Positions 22,514 to 30,321 of a DNA stretch of 36,135 bases are shown in pieces. The stretch is from Oscillospiraceae bacterium (GTDB lineage: Bacteria; Bacillota; Clostridia; Oscillospirales; Acutalibacteraceae), in assembly GCA_031290105.1 (NCBI GenBank), contig JAITOD010000098.1, positions 1 to 36,135 on the forward strand, read 5' to 3'. Under the pieces are notes generated by a model. It worked only from the letters and a program-made list of their open reading frames with translations, was not told the DNA's origin and made no database searches. Each line of letters opens with the position of its first letter. Within the stretch, counting starts at the first letter, position 1. Both the position numbers and the translations under genes were made by a program.

Positions 22514-23185
22514 TCACGCCGTCAATTTGCCGCGCAGCAGCATCAGCAAAGCCTTCTCGCGCCGCGAAATCTGAACCTGCGTCATGCCCAAAAGCGCGGC
22601 GGTGCGGCTTTGGGTGAAGCCCTTATAGTAGCGCAAAATCAGCAAATCGCGGTCGCGCTCGCAAAAGCCGTCAAGCTCTTGGTGCAGGGCAATGCTGTCC
22701 GTGATTTGCTCGTCCGGCGCGTTGACCGGTATTTCCAGTATGCGCTCTTCACCGTCCGCGCCCGTTGAATATATTGGAACAGTGGGCGAAAAAACGCCCA
22801 GCAGCTCAGCTGTTTGCGCGCAGTCAATACCAAGCCGTGTGGCCAGCAAATGCAGCGGCGGCTCGCGCCCCAGTTCTTCCGTCAACGCGGACTGAACGCG
22901 CAGTGCCTCACGAGCCCTCTCGCGCATTGCACGCCCGATTTTCACCGCCCCGCCCTCGCGGAACAGCATACGTATTTCGCCCAAAATCACAGGCACAGCG
23001 TAGGTTGAGAACGCAAATCCGCGCTCCGGCTCAAACCTGTCCGCCGCCTTAATCAGCCCCACGCAGCCCGCCTGGAACAGGTCGTCGTATTCCGTCCCGC
23101 GCCCGCGGAAACGGTTGGCGCAGGTGTGGACAAGGCTCAGGTTGTCCTCAACAATGCGGTTGCGGGTTGAACGCTCAAGCGGCAT
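22514..23185 (-). CDS. sigF: Forespore sigma factor SigF (SpoIIAC)
   Basis: This encodes 223 residues and directs the first forespore-specific transcription in endospore formation. Sigma-70 regions are visible: 2.1-2.2 (VEDNLSLVHTCANRF, YDDLFQAGCVGLIKAADRF), 2.4 (FAFSTYAVPVILGEIRMLFR), region 3 (REALRVQSALTEELGREPP) and the region 4 HTH (LRYYKGFTQSRTAALLGMTQVQISRREK). Region 1 is absent, as expected for sporulation sigma factors. The ATG at 23185 has GGAG about 9 nt before it; a GTG at 23209 has none. It is the third gene of spoIIA. Position and sequence together favour SigF over SigG, the close paralogue. An 84-nt gap to spoIIAB is longer than usual. Confidence 0.93.
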   Translation of the reverse strand: MPLERSTRNRIVEDNLSLVHTCANRFRGRGTEYDDLFQAGCVGLIKAADRFEPERGFAFSTYAVPVILGEIRMLFREGGAVKIGRAMRERAREALRVQSALTEELGREPPLHLLATRLGIDCAQTAELLGVFSPTVPIYSTGADGEERILEIPVNAPDEQITDSIALHQELDGFCERDRDLLILRYYKGFTQSRTAALLGMTQVQISRREKALLMLLRGKLTA

Positions 23186-23239
23186 ATAGCAACTCCAATA
23201 CGGGCACAAAGCCGCAGTATGTAATGCGGCGGCAAACAG

Positions 23240-23270
23240 AAAATCCGGCCGGCGAAACTATGCTTGCCCC
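23240..23270. repeat. Repeat-like segment between spoIIAB and sigF
   Basis: This contains ATGCTTGCCCCTACG next to GC-rich inverted bases (GGCCGGC). Its GCCCCTAC end matches the element between rplS and lepB. It looks like a dispersed intergenic repeat inserted in the operon. Confidence 0.35.
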
Positions 23271-23719
23271 TACGCCGCAGATTTATTGTGTTCCCGCCCC
23301 TGTATTTGTTTTTCCAGCGTCACAGAAGTGCCGCGCCCGTATGTGCTGCGAACGCGAACCTTGTCGCAAAAGCTCTCCATCACGGCAAAGCCAAGCCCCG
23401 CGCGTTCCCCGCCGACTGACGACCACAGCGGCTCAAGCGCCTGCTTCACGTCCGGGATTCCGCAGCCGCGGTCGCGGATTCTCACGCGTACCAGCCCCGT
23501 TTCAAACAGCTGCGTGTGTATGTTAATCCTGCCGACTCTGTCAGCATAGGCGTGCACAATGCAGTTAGTCACAGCCTCGCTCAACGCGGTTTTCAGATCG
23601 CTGATTTCCTCCACCGTGGGGTCAAGCTGCGCGGCAAAGGCGGACACCGCCACGCGCACGTAGCTTTCGTTTACGCTGCGGCTATCCACCGTCATGCGCA
23701 TTTCGTTCAATGGGGTCAT
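23270..23719 (-). CDS. spoIIAB: Anti-sigma F factor, serine kinase SpoIIAB
   Basis: This encodes 149 residues. SpoIIAB binds and silences SigF and phosphorylates SpoIIAA. It is a GHKL-type ATPase: the N-box SEAVTNCIVHAY, the G1 box IRDRGCGIPD, and the G2 box GERAGLGFAVMESFCD with ATP-lid residues are all present. SRSVNESYVRVAVSAFAAQLDPT near the start is the dimer/SigF-binding region and closely matches the family. AAGGAG lies about 8 nt before the ATG. It is 26 nt downstream of spoIIAA on the same strand. Confidence 0.95.
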   Translation of the reverse strand: MTPLNEMRMTVDSRSVNESYVRVAVSAFAAQLDPTVEEISDLKTALSEAVTNCIVHAYADRVGRINIHTQLFETGLVRVRIRDRGCGIPDVKQALEPLWSSVGGERAGLGFAVMESFCDKVRVRSTYGRGTSVTLEKQIQGREHNKSAA

Positions 23720-23745
23720 GGTTAATTCTCCTTATGTGTTTATAG

Positions 23746-24075
23746 TCACGCATTCAAGCGTTGTTCCTTAAGCGTAAGCCGGGCAAGCTTTTCCAGACCG
23801 GCAAGGCGCATCAGACGGTAATACCTTTCGTTGAGGTTGACAACCTGCACGCGGCTGCCCAACTCACGCGCAAGACGGTAACGCCCCATAACAAGCCCTA
23901 TCGCGGAGCTGTCTATGAACGTAACCTGCGAAAAATCCAGGCGCAGGAGCGGCGGCTTGTGTTTGTTCAGCGCATCGTCGATTGCCTTGCGCATACCCGA
24001 GGCGCTGTGGTGGTCAATCTCGCCGCGCAGGAGTGCGGTGACGCTGATGGGGGTGAGGATGATATCAGGCGGCAT
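23746..24075 (-). CDS. spoIIAA: Anti-anti-sigma factor SpoIIAA
   Basis: This encodes 109 residues of the STAS domain. When unphosphorylated it releases SigF from SpoIIAB. The phosphorylation site is the second Ser in FIDSSAIGLVMGRY (Ser57), matching the DSSG-type motif of the family. The N-terminal strand (LLRGEIDHHSASGMRKAID) is also typical. GGGAG lies about 9 nt before the ATG. It is the first gene of the operon. A SigH-type promoter would be expected upstream, but I found no convincing AGGA/GAAT pair in 24076-24432. Confidence 0.95.
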   Translation of the reverse strand: MPPDIILTPISVTALLRGEIDHHSASGMRKAIDDALNKHKPPLLRLDFSQVTFIDSSAIGLVMGRYRLARELGSRVQVVNLNERYYRLMRLAGLEKLARLTLKEQRLNA

Positions 24076-24432
24076 GGTTAAGTAACTCCCTTATATAAGT
24101 ATTGCGCGTAAGGTGCCGAAATATGCGGGATGAGGGTAAGATTGCGTCTAAAACCAAAAGTCCGGCGTCCGCTGTCTATAATACCCGCTTGTCCAAGGGA
24201 AAAATGTCGCTTTTGTGCGTGCGGAAAATTTTTGCAGGCAGGATTGAAAATGAGTGCTTTGTGCGCTGTAAAGCCATGAAATATAAAATTCTTGTAAATT
24301 GTTGCCGAAAGCACTTGCATTTCTTTGGCATTTTTGCTAAAATACTTACGTACTTTTTGGTGGCTTTGCCGAATAGTGCGCAAAAGCAGAATACCAGTGA
24401 CAAATAATTACACAAGAACGGGAGTTAATGCC
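24076..24432. other. 357-nt divergent intergenic region between spoIIAA and the PucR-type regulator
   Basis: It holds the spoIIAA ribosome binding site, the promoter at 24315-24343 for the rightward gene, and AT-rich sequence. A 101-codon open frame on the minus strand (24383-24078) has no ribosome binding site and an unremarkable sequence, and is not called. No RNA gene is recognised. Confidence 0.5.
24315..24343 (+). promoter_or_regulatory. Promoter of the PucR/CdaR-type regulator
   Basis: -35 TTGCAT (24315-24320), 17-bp spacer, -10 TAAAAT (24338-24343) preceded by TGC, so also an extended -10. Confidence 0.6.
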
Positions 24433-25503
24433 ATGTCCAGCAGAGTATTCCAGAATTTGGTGCATCAACTGCGTGACGCCACCGGGCGCACCATCGGCGT
24501 GGTGGACGATGGCGGCATTGTCATCTCGTGCAGTGAGTTAGGCAGAATCGGTGAGGCGGTGCCCGGCACTGCCGCGCTGCAGAGCGCTGTTACCGCCGCC
24601 CCATTTGAGGGAGCAACATACCAGGGCTTTGGCGGGGGTTACACCGTTTTTGTGGAGGGCGTTGACGAAAGTGCCCGCCTGACGGTGCAAATCTGCGCGG
24701 TTGCGCTGGACAACGCCAAGCAATATCACGACGAGAAATTCGACCGCGGACAGTTCATCAAAAACGTGCTGATGGATAACGTCCTGCCGGGCGATCTGTT
24801 TCTGCGCTCCCGCGAGCTGCGTTTTGACGGCGAAACAGAGCGCGTGGTGCTGCTAATCCGCCTGAATAATCACGTGGAAACCAATGCCCTTGCAATGGTT
24901 CACAGCCTTTTCCCGGATATTGACACGGATTTTGTTGTTAACCTCAGTGAGAACGACATTGCCGTCGTCAAGGAAATCCGCCATCCGATTGTTCCGAACG
25001 ACCTGGAAAAATTAGCCAGAGCAATTTCCGACTACCTTGGCACGGAGCTTTACGCCACGCCGTACATAGGCATTGGAACTGTGGTTACAACCATTAAGGA
25101 GCTCATCCGCTCCTTTAAGGAAGCACAGATTTCCTTGGAAGTCGCCAAGATTTTCGACCAAGAAAAAACCATTATCCGCTATGAGGCGCTGGGCATTGCC
25201 CGCCTGATTTATCAGTTGCCGCTGACGCTGTGCAATATGTTCCTCAACGAGGTCTTCAAGAAGGGCTCTATCGACAGCCTGGACATGGAAACCAACTTCA
25301 CAATCCTGCGCTTTTTCGAAAACAACCTCAACGTTTCCGAAACCTCGCGCAAGCTGTTTGTGCACCGCAATACGCTGGTCTATCGCTTGGAGAAAATCAA
25401 GAAGCTCACCGGGCTTGACCTGCGCGAATTCGACGACGCCATCGTCTTCAAGGTAGCGCTCATGGTCAAAAAGTACCTTGACGAAAGACCGATGCTCTAC
25501 TAG
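24433..25503 (+). CDS. PucR/CdaR-type helix-turn-helix regulator
   Basis: This encodes 356 residues. The C-terminal end carries the PucR-type HTH (LRFFENNLNVSETSRKLFVHRNTLVYRLEKI in two parts, then GLDLREFDDAIVFKVAL), as in CdaR sugar-diacid regulators. The N-terminal half (FQNLVHQLRDATGRTIGVVDDGGIVISC) resembles a small ligand-sensing domain of the diacid-recognition kind, and the middle is GGDEF-like in outline. The frame extends upstream, but the ATG at 24433 follows GGAG by about 8 nt and starts the conserved part. Its position just upstream of ftsEX on the same strand suggests a link to cell envelope control, but separate promoters are visible, so the target is not known. Confidence 0.85.
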   Translation: MSSRVFQNLVHQLRDATGRTIGVVDDGGIVISCSELGRIGEAVPGTAALQSAVTAAPFEGATYQGFGGGYTVFVEGVDESARLTVQICAVALDNAKQYHDEKFDRGQFIKNVLMDNVLPGDLFLRSRELRFDGETERVVLLIRLNNHVETNALAMVHSLFPDIDTDFVVNLSENDIAVVKEIRHPIVPNDLEKLARAISDYLGTELYATPYIGIGTVVTTIKELIRSFKEAQISLEVAKIFDQEKTIIRYEALGIARLIYQLPLTLCNMFLNEVFKKGSIDSLDMETNFTILRFFENNLNVSETSRKLFVHRNTLVYRLEKIKKLTGLDLREFDDAIVFKVALMVKKYLDERPMLY

Positions 25504-25701
25504 CTTTTAGGCTTCAGATATCAGATGTTAGATTATGGGAATATCGGACTTTTGGGAAAGTCCGGTTATATATTGCGTACGCGTTCATGATTTCATCAAG
25601 AGAAATTTAGACTATCGTACAGGAAAATTTACAAATTTGTAAGAATTGGGGTGTATAATAATAAAACAGCGCATGTTGGATAATGGGGGAGAATTATCGA
25701 A
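25504..25701. promoter_or_regulatory. Intergenic region with ftsE promoter and a 14-bp palindrome
   Basis: A -10 TATAAT lies at 25654-25659, with a weak -35. TTACAAATTTGTAA (25629-25642), a perfect 14-bp palindrome, covers the -22 to -35 zone and is an operator candidate. GGACTTT-TGGG-AAAGTCC near 25546 is a hairpin without a T-tail. ATCAGATGTTAGATTATGG near 25520 resembles the repeat at 28956-28985. Confidence 0.5.
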
Positions 25702-26565
25702 ATGATACATATAGACGGCGTTAGCAAAACCTTTGTTGATGGCGACCGTACGGTTCACGCCATTCAGAATTTGTCACTGCATGTTAAGCGGGGCGAGTTC
25801 GTGTTTGTTGTGGGCCGGAACACCAGCGGCAAGAGCACACTTTTTAACCTGATTACCCGCGAACTTAAGCCCGACGATGGTACGCTGACAGTGGACGGCA
25901 CCGAGCTTGGCAGAATCCGCGAGAAGGATCTGCCGTATTACCGGCGCAAAATCGGTGTGGTCTTTCAGGATTTTCGCCTTCTGCCAAACATGGGTGTGTT
26001 TGACAATGTGGCATATGCCATGCGAGTAATCCACAGCCACAGCGAGAAGGAAATCCGCAAGCGCGTGGCTTACGTGCTCAATTTGGTTGGGCTTGCGCAG
26101 GAAAAATCCCGCGCGTCAATCCATCAGCTCTCCGGCGGCGAAAGGCAGCGCGTCGCCATAGCCCGCGCAATGGTCAACAACCCCAAGGTTCTGTTGGCGG
26201 ACGAACCTACCGGGAATATTGACCCCGAAATGAAGGTAGAGATTTTTCGCCTGATGCGCGGAATAAGCGCACAGCAAGGCACAACCGTGCTTATGGTCAC
26301 TCACGACCACGATTTGGTCAAGCAGTTCACCGGGCGCGTTGTAACACTCGAGGGCGGCAAGCTGGCGGGCGATAAGGTCTATCGTGTGCCGCTGGCGCGG
26401 ATACCGGCAACTGTTTTTCCGGCCGCCGCAAAACTGCTTTTGCCCGGCGATGAACGCGCTTCCGCTCAGACGGCGGGGCACGGCGAAGCGCCGCAGAGCG
26501 AGGAAATCGGGCGGCTGAACAATCTGCTGTCCATCCTTAATAACCGCTACGGTGCGAGCGCATGA
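25702..26565 (+). CDS. ftsE: Cell division ATPase FtsE
   Basis: This encodes 287 residues. FtsE is the cytosolic ATPase of FtsEX, which controls septal or lateral peptidoglycan hydrolases. ABC motifs are visible: Walker A GRNTSGKST at residue 38, Q-loop VVFQDFRLLP, signature IHQLSGGERQRVAIARA, Walker B VLLADEPTGNID, and H-loop VMVTHDHDLV region. The P-loop keeps GxxxxGKS but reads GRNTSGKS where FtsE usually has GPSGAGKS. About 60 residues follow the normal end of the protein (usual length about 228) and are low in recognisable features. GGGGGAG lies about 10 nt upstream. The stop overlaps the ftsX start (ATGA), so the two are translationally coupled. Confidence 0.94.
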   Translation: MIHIDGVSKTFVDGDRTVHAIQNLSLHVKRGEFVFVVGRNTSGKSTLFNLITRELKPDDGTLTVDGTELGRIREKDLPYYRRKIGVVFQDFRLLPNMGVFDNVAYAMRVIHSHSEKEIRKRVAYVLNLVGLAQEKSRASIHQLSGGERQRVAIARAMVNNPKVLLADEPTGNIDPEMKVEIFRLMRGISAQQGTTVLMVTHDHDLVKQFTGRVVTLEGGKLAGDKVYRVPLARIPATVFPAAAKLLLPGDERASAQTAGHGEAPQSEEIGRLNNLLSILNNRYGASA

Positions 26566-27536
26566 AGCTGCCTGATTGCAAAAAAAACAGGCCCCTGCGC
26601 GAGGATACCGCAGGGCGGCTTAACATCGGCTACCTCATCAGCCAGGGGCTGAAGAACCGGCGGCGCAACCGCAGCGGAGCGGTTTCATCGTCGGCGGTGC
26701 TTTTTGTGTGCCTGCTGCTATTGGGCAGCGCGTACCTTTTTGCGGCAAATATCATTAACATTCTGGACGTTGTGCAGGGCGAGAACGTCATTATGGTTTT
26801 TGCGCGTTATGATGCAAGCAAGCTTCAGGTTGATGCGCTGGGCAGGCAAATCTCCGCTATGGAAAACGTGGAGGATGTGCAGTTCATATCAAAAGAAGAG
26901 GCGCTCAAACAACAGCTGGCATTGCTGAAGGGTTCGGCGTCTGCGGCGCTGGCGGATAATCTGCCGGAAAACCCTCTGCCTGACGCATATTGCGTTACGG
27001 TGCGCAATATGGAAGCTTTTGCCTCAACTGCGGACTCGCTGAAGGGTCTGCAAAACGTGGAGAATATCCGTGAAAACCGCGAGCTTGCCGCACAGCTGAC
27101 CGGGCTGAGCAAAACCGCGGGCGCGGCGGGGCTTGGCGTGGTGCTGATATTGGCGTTCGGTTCACTGCTGGTGGTTATGAATACCACGCGCCTGAGTATG
27201 CAAAAAAGTGAGGACGCAATCAAAATAATGCGCGTTGTGGGCAGCACGGAGCGCGACATCCGCATCCCCTTCCTTGTGGAGGGTATAGCCAACGGGCTGG
27301 TTGCCGGAGTGCTGGCGTTTGGCGTGGTGTGGGGACTTTATGCCGCCGCGATTGCCTATTTGCAGCCAATGATAAGCGTATTTTTTGCCGGGCAATTCCT
27401 GCCGTTCGGGCGCTTTGTTCTGCCGCTGATTGGGGCGTATTTGCTTGTTGGCTTGGCAACGGGCGTTTTGGGTTGCCGCTTTTCTGTCCGCAATTATTTC
27501 CGTGAGAAAGGCAAGGTGGTTGAAATTGTGCCGTAA
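26562..27536 (+). CDS. ftsX: Cell division permease-like protein FtsX
   Basis: This encodes 324 residues. FtsX is the membrane partner of FtsE and passes its conformational signal to an extracellular hydrolase. One transmembrane segment (SSAVLFVCLLLLGSAYLFA) is followed by an external domain (VQGENVIMVFARYDASK to LTGLSKTAG) and then three more segments (GLGVVLILAFGSLLVV; GIANGLVAGVLAFGVVWGLYA; FVLPLIGAYLLVGLATGVLG). The cytosolic loop KIMRVVGSTERDIRIPF is characteristic of the family. The start codon overlaps the ftsE stop by four bases and the end overlaps the M23 gene by about 11 bases. Confidence 0.95.
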   Translation: MKLPDCKKNRPLREDTAGRLNIGYLISQGLKNRRRNRSGAVSSSAVLFVCLLLLGSAYLFAANIINILDVVQGENVIMVFARYDASKLQVDALGRQISAMENVEDVQFISKEEALKQQLALLKGSASAALADNLPENPLPDAYCVTVRNMEAFASTADSLKGLQNVENIRENRELAAQLTGLSKTAGAAGLGVVLILAFGSLLVVMNTTRLSMQKSEDAIKIMRVVGSTERDIRIPFLVEGIANGLVAGVLAFGVVWGLYAAAIAYLQPMISVFFAGQFLPFGRFVLPLIGAYLLVGLATGVLGCRFSVRNYFREKGKVVEIVP

Positions 27537-28917
27537 AGCTGTTGATATTTACGGTAACGCTCCCGGAGTCGTGCCGTTTTCACGCCGCCTGTTTGGGGTG
27601 TTTTGCACCGCGCTTGCGCTGATTATCTGCGTGGGCGGGATTCTGCGTCTGCTTGCGCCGGCCGCCCGTGCTGACGAAATTGACGACATGAACGACCAAT
27701 ACGAGGCACTGGAAAATCAACGCAAGAAAAACGCAAACGACCTCAAAGACGCGCAGGAACGCCTTGCGAACAACGAAGTTATGCTGGAAAAGCTTGTGGA
27801 ACAAGCGGACACGCTGGAAGCTCAGCAAGCAATATTGGAGAAGCAGAGCGCTCTGCTTAAGGCAAAAATCACCGCCGCTGACGCAAAGCTGGCGGACCTG
27901 AATAAACAGATTCGCCGAACAAAAAACGAAATCGATTACAACACAACGGAAAAAGAGCGTGTTGAAAACAGCATCGAGAAGGGCACACAGCAGCTCATGG
28001 CACGCATGAGGGCAAACTACATGGCGGGCTCCGCAACGTGGCTGGAGGTGCTGCTGCAGTCGCAGAATATGCAGGATTACCTGACGCGCACGGAGCTTTT
28101 TGCTCGTCTTGCGGAGCACGACCGACTGTTGTTGGAGGACTTGGATAAACAGACTAAGAGCCTTGAAAGCCTCATTAACGGCTTGGCGGCAAAAAAAATT
28201 GAGCTTGAAGCTCAGCAGAAGGATGCCACCGCAACAAGGAGCGATCTGAAAGTTCAGGAAAACGCTTTTAACGAGAGCCGCGCAAGGCTGATTGCAAAAC
28301 AAAATCAGCTGGAAGCCAACGCCGAATCGGTAAAGACCCGCATGGCGGAGTTGAATGCCAGCAGCGATACCTTCACCACCCAACGTGAGCGCATTACCCA
28401 ACAAATGGCAGCGCTGGAAGCGGAAATCCGCAAGGCAATAGCTGAGCGCGGTTCGTCCAAGGGCGGCGCGGACACCTCCGGGGGAACCGGCGAGGTTAAG
28501 CTGATTTTTCCGCTGCATGTGGGGCAGGGGGATTATTATATCGGGGATAAGTACGGTCCGCGAATAAACCCTGTTACGCACTTGCCGAGCGTTCACCAAG
28601 GCGCCGACATTGTTGTTGGGTACGGAACCCCGGTTTACGCCATGGCGGCCGGCACCGCAATCATTGCGCACTTCAGCTCATCGTTCGGCTATTACATAAT
28701 GATTGACCACGGCAACGGGCTGTTTACGCTCTATGCCCACGCCTCAAAATTACTCATATACGAGGGCGATCACGTTGAGCAGGATCAGAAGATAATGCTT
28801 GTCGGCAGCACGGGTATGTCCACAGGAGCACACCTGCATATTGAGGTGCACATTCAAGAAGCGGACGGCACTTCACACACGGTCAACCCGCTTTCGGGTT
28901 ATGTTCCGTTGCCGTAG
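27526..28917 (+). CDS. Secreted coiled-coil M23 (LytM) peptidoglycan hydrolase
   Basis: This encodes about 463 residues. A signal segment (LFGVFCTALALIICVGG, cleavage near AARADE) is followed by two long coiled-coil blocks (about residues 48-310; e.g. EALENQRKKNANDLKDAQ) as in EnvC, PcsB and CwlO. A C-terminal LytM domain follows with HQGADIVVGYGTPVYA (about 356) and the HxH zinc site GAHLHIEVH (about 436). The zinc ligands are present, so it may be an active endopeptidase rather than only an activator. No ATG fits the start. TTG at 27526 is preceded by AAGGTGG at the right distance and overlaps the end of ftsX. The context makes it the FtsEX-controlled hydrolase. Confidence 0.92.
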   Translation: MCRKAVDIYGNAPGVVPFSRRLFGVFCTALALIICVGGILRLLAPAARADEIDDMNDQYEALENQRKKNANDLKDAQERLANNEVMLEKLVEQADTLEAQQAILEKQSALLKAKITAADAKLADLNKQIRRTKNEIDYNTTEKERVENSIEKGTQQLMARMRANYMAGSATWLEVLLQSQNMQDYLTRTELFARLAEHDRLLLEDLDKQTKSLESLINGLAAKKIELEAQQKDATATRSDLKVQENAFNESRARLIAKQNQLEANAESVKTRMAELNASSDTFTTQRERITQQMAALEAEIRKAIAERGSSKGGADTSGGTGEVKLIFPLHVGQGDYYIGDKYGPRINPVTHLPSVHQGADIVVGYGTPVYAMAAGTAIIAHFSSSFGYYIMIDHGNGLFTLYAHASKLLIYEGDHVEQDQKIMLVGSTGMSTGAHLHIEVHIQEADGTSHTVNPLSGYVPLP

Positions 28918-28919
28918 AT

Positions 28920-28948
28920 TTGCCTTTTGCACAAATTTCGTGTATACT
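28920..28948 (+). promoter_or_regulatory. Sigma-A promoter of the S41-like gene
   Basis: -35 TTGCCT (28920-28925), 17-bp spacer, -10 TATACT (28943-28948). It begins 3 nt after the M23 stop, so the S41-like gene can be expressed independently. Confidence 0.65.
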
Positions 28949-29034
28949 ACCAGACGATGGATATTAGATATTAGATTTTGGATGCGGTAATTGAACCGCA
29001 TTGCGTTTGATGTATGCGTTTGGAGGTTTTTGGC

Positions 29035-30291
29035 ATGAGTACAGAGCAAAATACTAAGAAAACCAAGGAACCCGCAAAGATTCTTTTGGGTGCGGCAATC
29101 GCGCTGATTTTCGCGGCGGTTGCTGCAACCGTTGCAATCACCATGAGCATTTCCGGCACGATGTACGGCAACCTGATTAAGTCGCTGTCCCCGCGCGTGG
29201 CAATGTATGACACAATTCAGGAGCTTGACGGCATTGTGCGCAACAACTATTACGGCGAAATCAACAACCTTGATCACACAGCGCAGCTGGAAATCGGCTA
29301 TATCAAGGGCATCGGCGACAGCAAGAGCCGCTATTTTTCACCCGAGGAATATAAGGCGTATCAGCAGCGTTTGAAGGGCAATGAACCCGCCGCAGGAATC
29401 CTGACGCAGTTTAAAACCGCTGCGGGCGGCTTGCAGGTGACGCGGGTTTTTGATTCGTCGCCGGCGTCAAAGTCCGGACTAAAGGCGGGGGACGTCATCA
29501 CCGAAATTGCCGGGAGCGCGGTCAATGCGGGGAATGCCGCTCAGCTTTTGGGCAAGCTCCAAGGCGGCACACTCAGCAGTGTGCAGATAAAATACAGCCG
29601 CGCCGGCAAGGAGAGCAGCGTCAAAATATTGCTTGGCTACTCCAACCCCACGGTTGTGTATGAGATGCAGGGCGAAATCGGCTATGTGCGCATATTTGCG
29701 TTCTACGAGAAAACCGCGGACGAAGTGATGTATGCCATTAACGCACTGCAAAAAAAGAAAGCCGCAGCCGTTGTTTTTGACGTACGCGGTGTGAGCGAGG
29801 GCACAATCGCCAATGCCGCCGACGTGCTTGATAAGCTTTGCCCGGTGCCGGTTGACGGTTCCGGAGCGTTGGCGACGCTGGTGGGCAAGGACGGAAAAGT
29901 ACAGCTTAGCTACTCCTCTGACGCAAGTCAGGTTTCCATGCGCATGGCGGTAATCACAGACGGCGGCACGTCGGGTCCTGCGGAGCTTTTTGCCTGCGAT
30001 TTGCGGGACTTTGACAAGGTCTATCTTGTGGGAGAGAAAACTGCCGGAGACGACAGCGCACAGGCATCCTTCCCGCTGAAGGACGGCGGCGGAATCCTGC
30101 TTACGACCGCAAAGGTGCGCCCATACAAGCGGGAAAGCTATGCGGAGGGGATTTCACCCGATGTCGCCGTGTCCCTGACGGACGAAAACAAGGCTAAGGG
30201 GGCGTTGCTGCCGCTCGCTGAAGACGCCCAGGCGCAGGCGGCGTTCGCGCTTTTTGAACAAGCGCAGGGCGGCAATGAAAACACCCCTTGA
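29035..30291 (+). CDS. S41 family C-terminal processing protease-like protein, probably inactive
   Basis: This encodes 418 residues. A membrane anchor (ILLGAAIALIFAAVAATVAITM) leads to an N-terminal helical region (KGIGDSKSRYFSPEEYKAY), a PDZ domain (GLQVTRVFDSSPASKSGLKAGDVITEIAG) and an S41 core (YVRIFAFYEKTADEV, VFDVRGVSEGT, ITDGGTSGPAELFA, YLVGEKTAGDDSAQ). In active CtpA-type enzymes the last motif reads GEKTFGKGSVQ, with the catalytic Lys after the second Gly. Here that position is Asp339. The Ser box is also altered (TSGPAE, Ser313). It is therefore probably a pseudo-protease or scaffold. GGAGG lies 8 nt before the ATG at 29035; an earlier in-frame ATG has none. It sits after ftsE-ftsX-M23 and may modulate the hydrolase. 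Confidence 0.85.
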   Translation: MSTEQNTKKTKEPAKILLGAAIALIFAAVAATVAITMSISGTMYGNLIKSLSPRVAMYDTIQELDGIVRNNYYGEINNLDHTAQLEIGYIKGIGDSKSRYFSPEEYKAYQQRLKGNEPAAGILTQFKTAAGGLQVTRVFDSSPASKSGLKAGDVITEIAGSAVNAGNAAQLLGKLQGGTLSSVQIKYSRAGKESSVKILLGYSNPTVVYEMQGEIGYVRIFAFYEKTADEVMYAINALQKKKAAAVVFDVRGVSEGTIANAADVLDKLCPVPVDGSGALATLVGKDGKVQLSYSSDASQVSMRMAVITDGGTSGPAELFACDLRDFDKVYLVGEKTAGDDSAQASFPLKDGGGILLTTAKVRPYKRESYAEGISPDVAVSLTDENKAKGALLPLAEDAQAQAAFALFEQAQGGNENTP

Positions 30292-30321
30292 TTGCATAGC
30301 AAACACAAAGAGGACGCGCCA

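Noticed and set aside
24076-24300. A SigH-type promoter for spoIIAA
   Set aside because: Expected from knowledge of the operon, but no AGGA/GAAT pair with correct spacing was found by eye.
24078-24383. A 101-codon minus-strand frame upstream of spoIIAA
   Set aside because: No Shine-Dalgarno sequence, no family likeness, and it covers the promoter region of the divergent regulator.
27580-28671. A 363-codon open frame on the minus strand under the M23 gene
   Set aside because: It is antisense to a coiled-coil coding region with clear domain motifs, has no ribosome binding site and shows no recognisable protein features.
28956-28985. GGATATTAGATATTAGATTT as a regulatory repeat
   Set aside because: It is low-complexity AT-rich DNA similar to a segment near 25520; it is too short and simple to assign a function.
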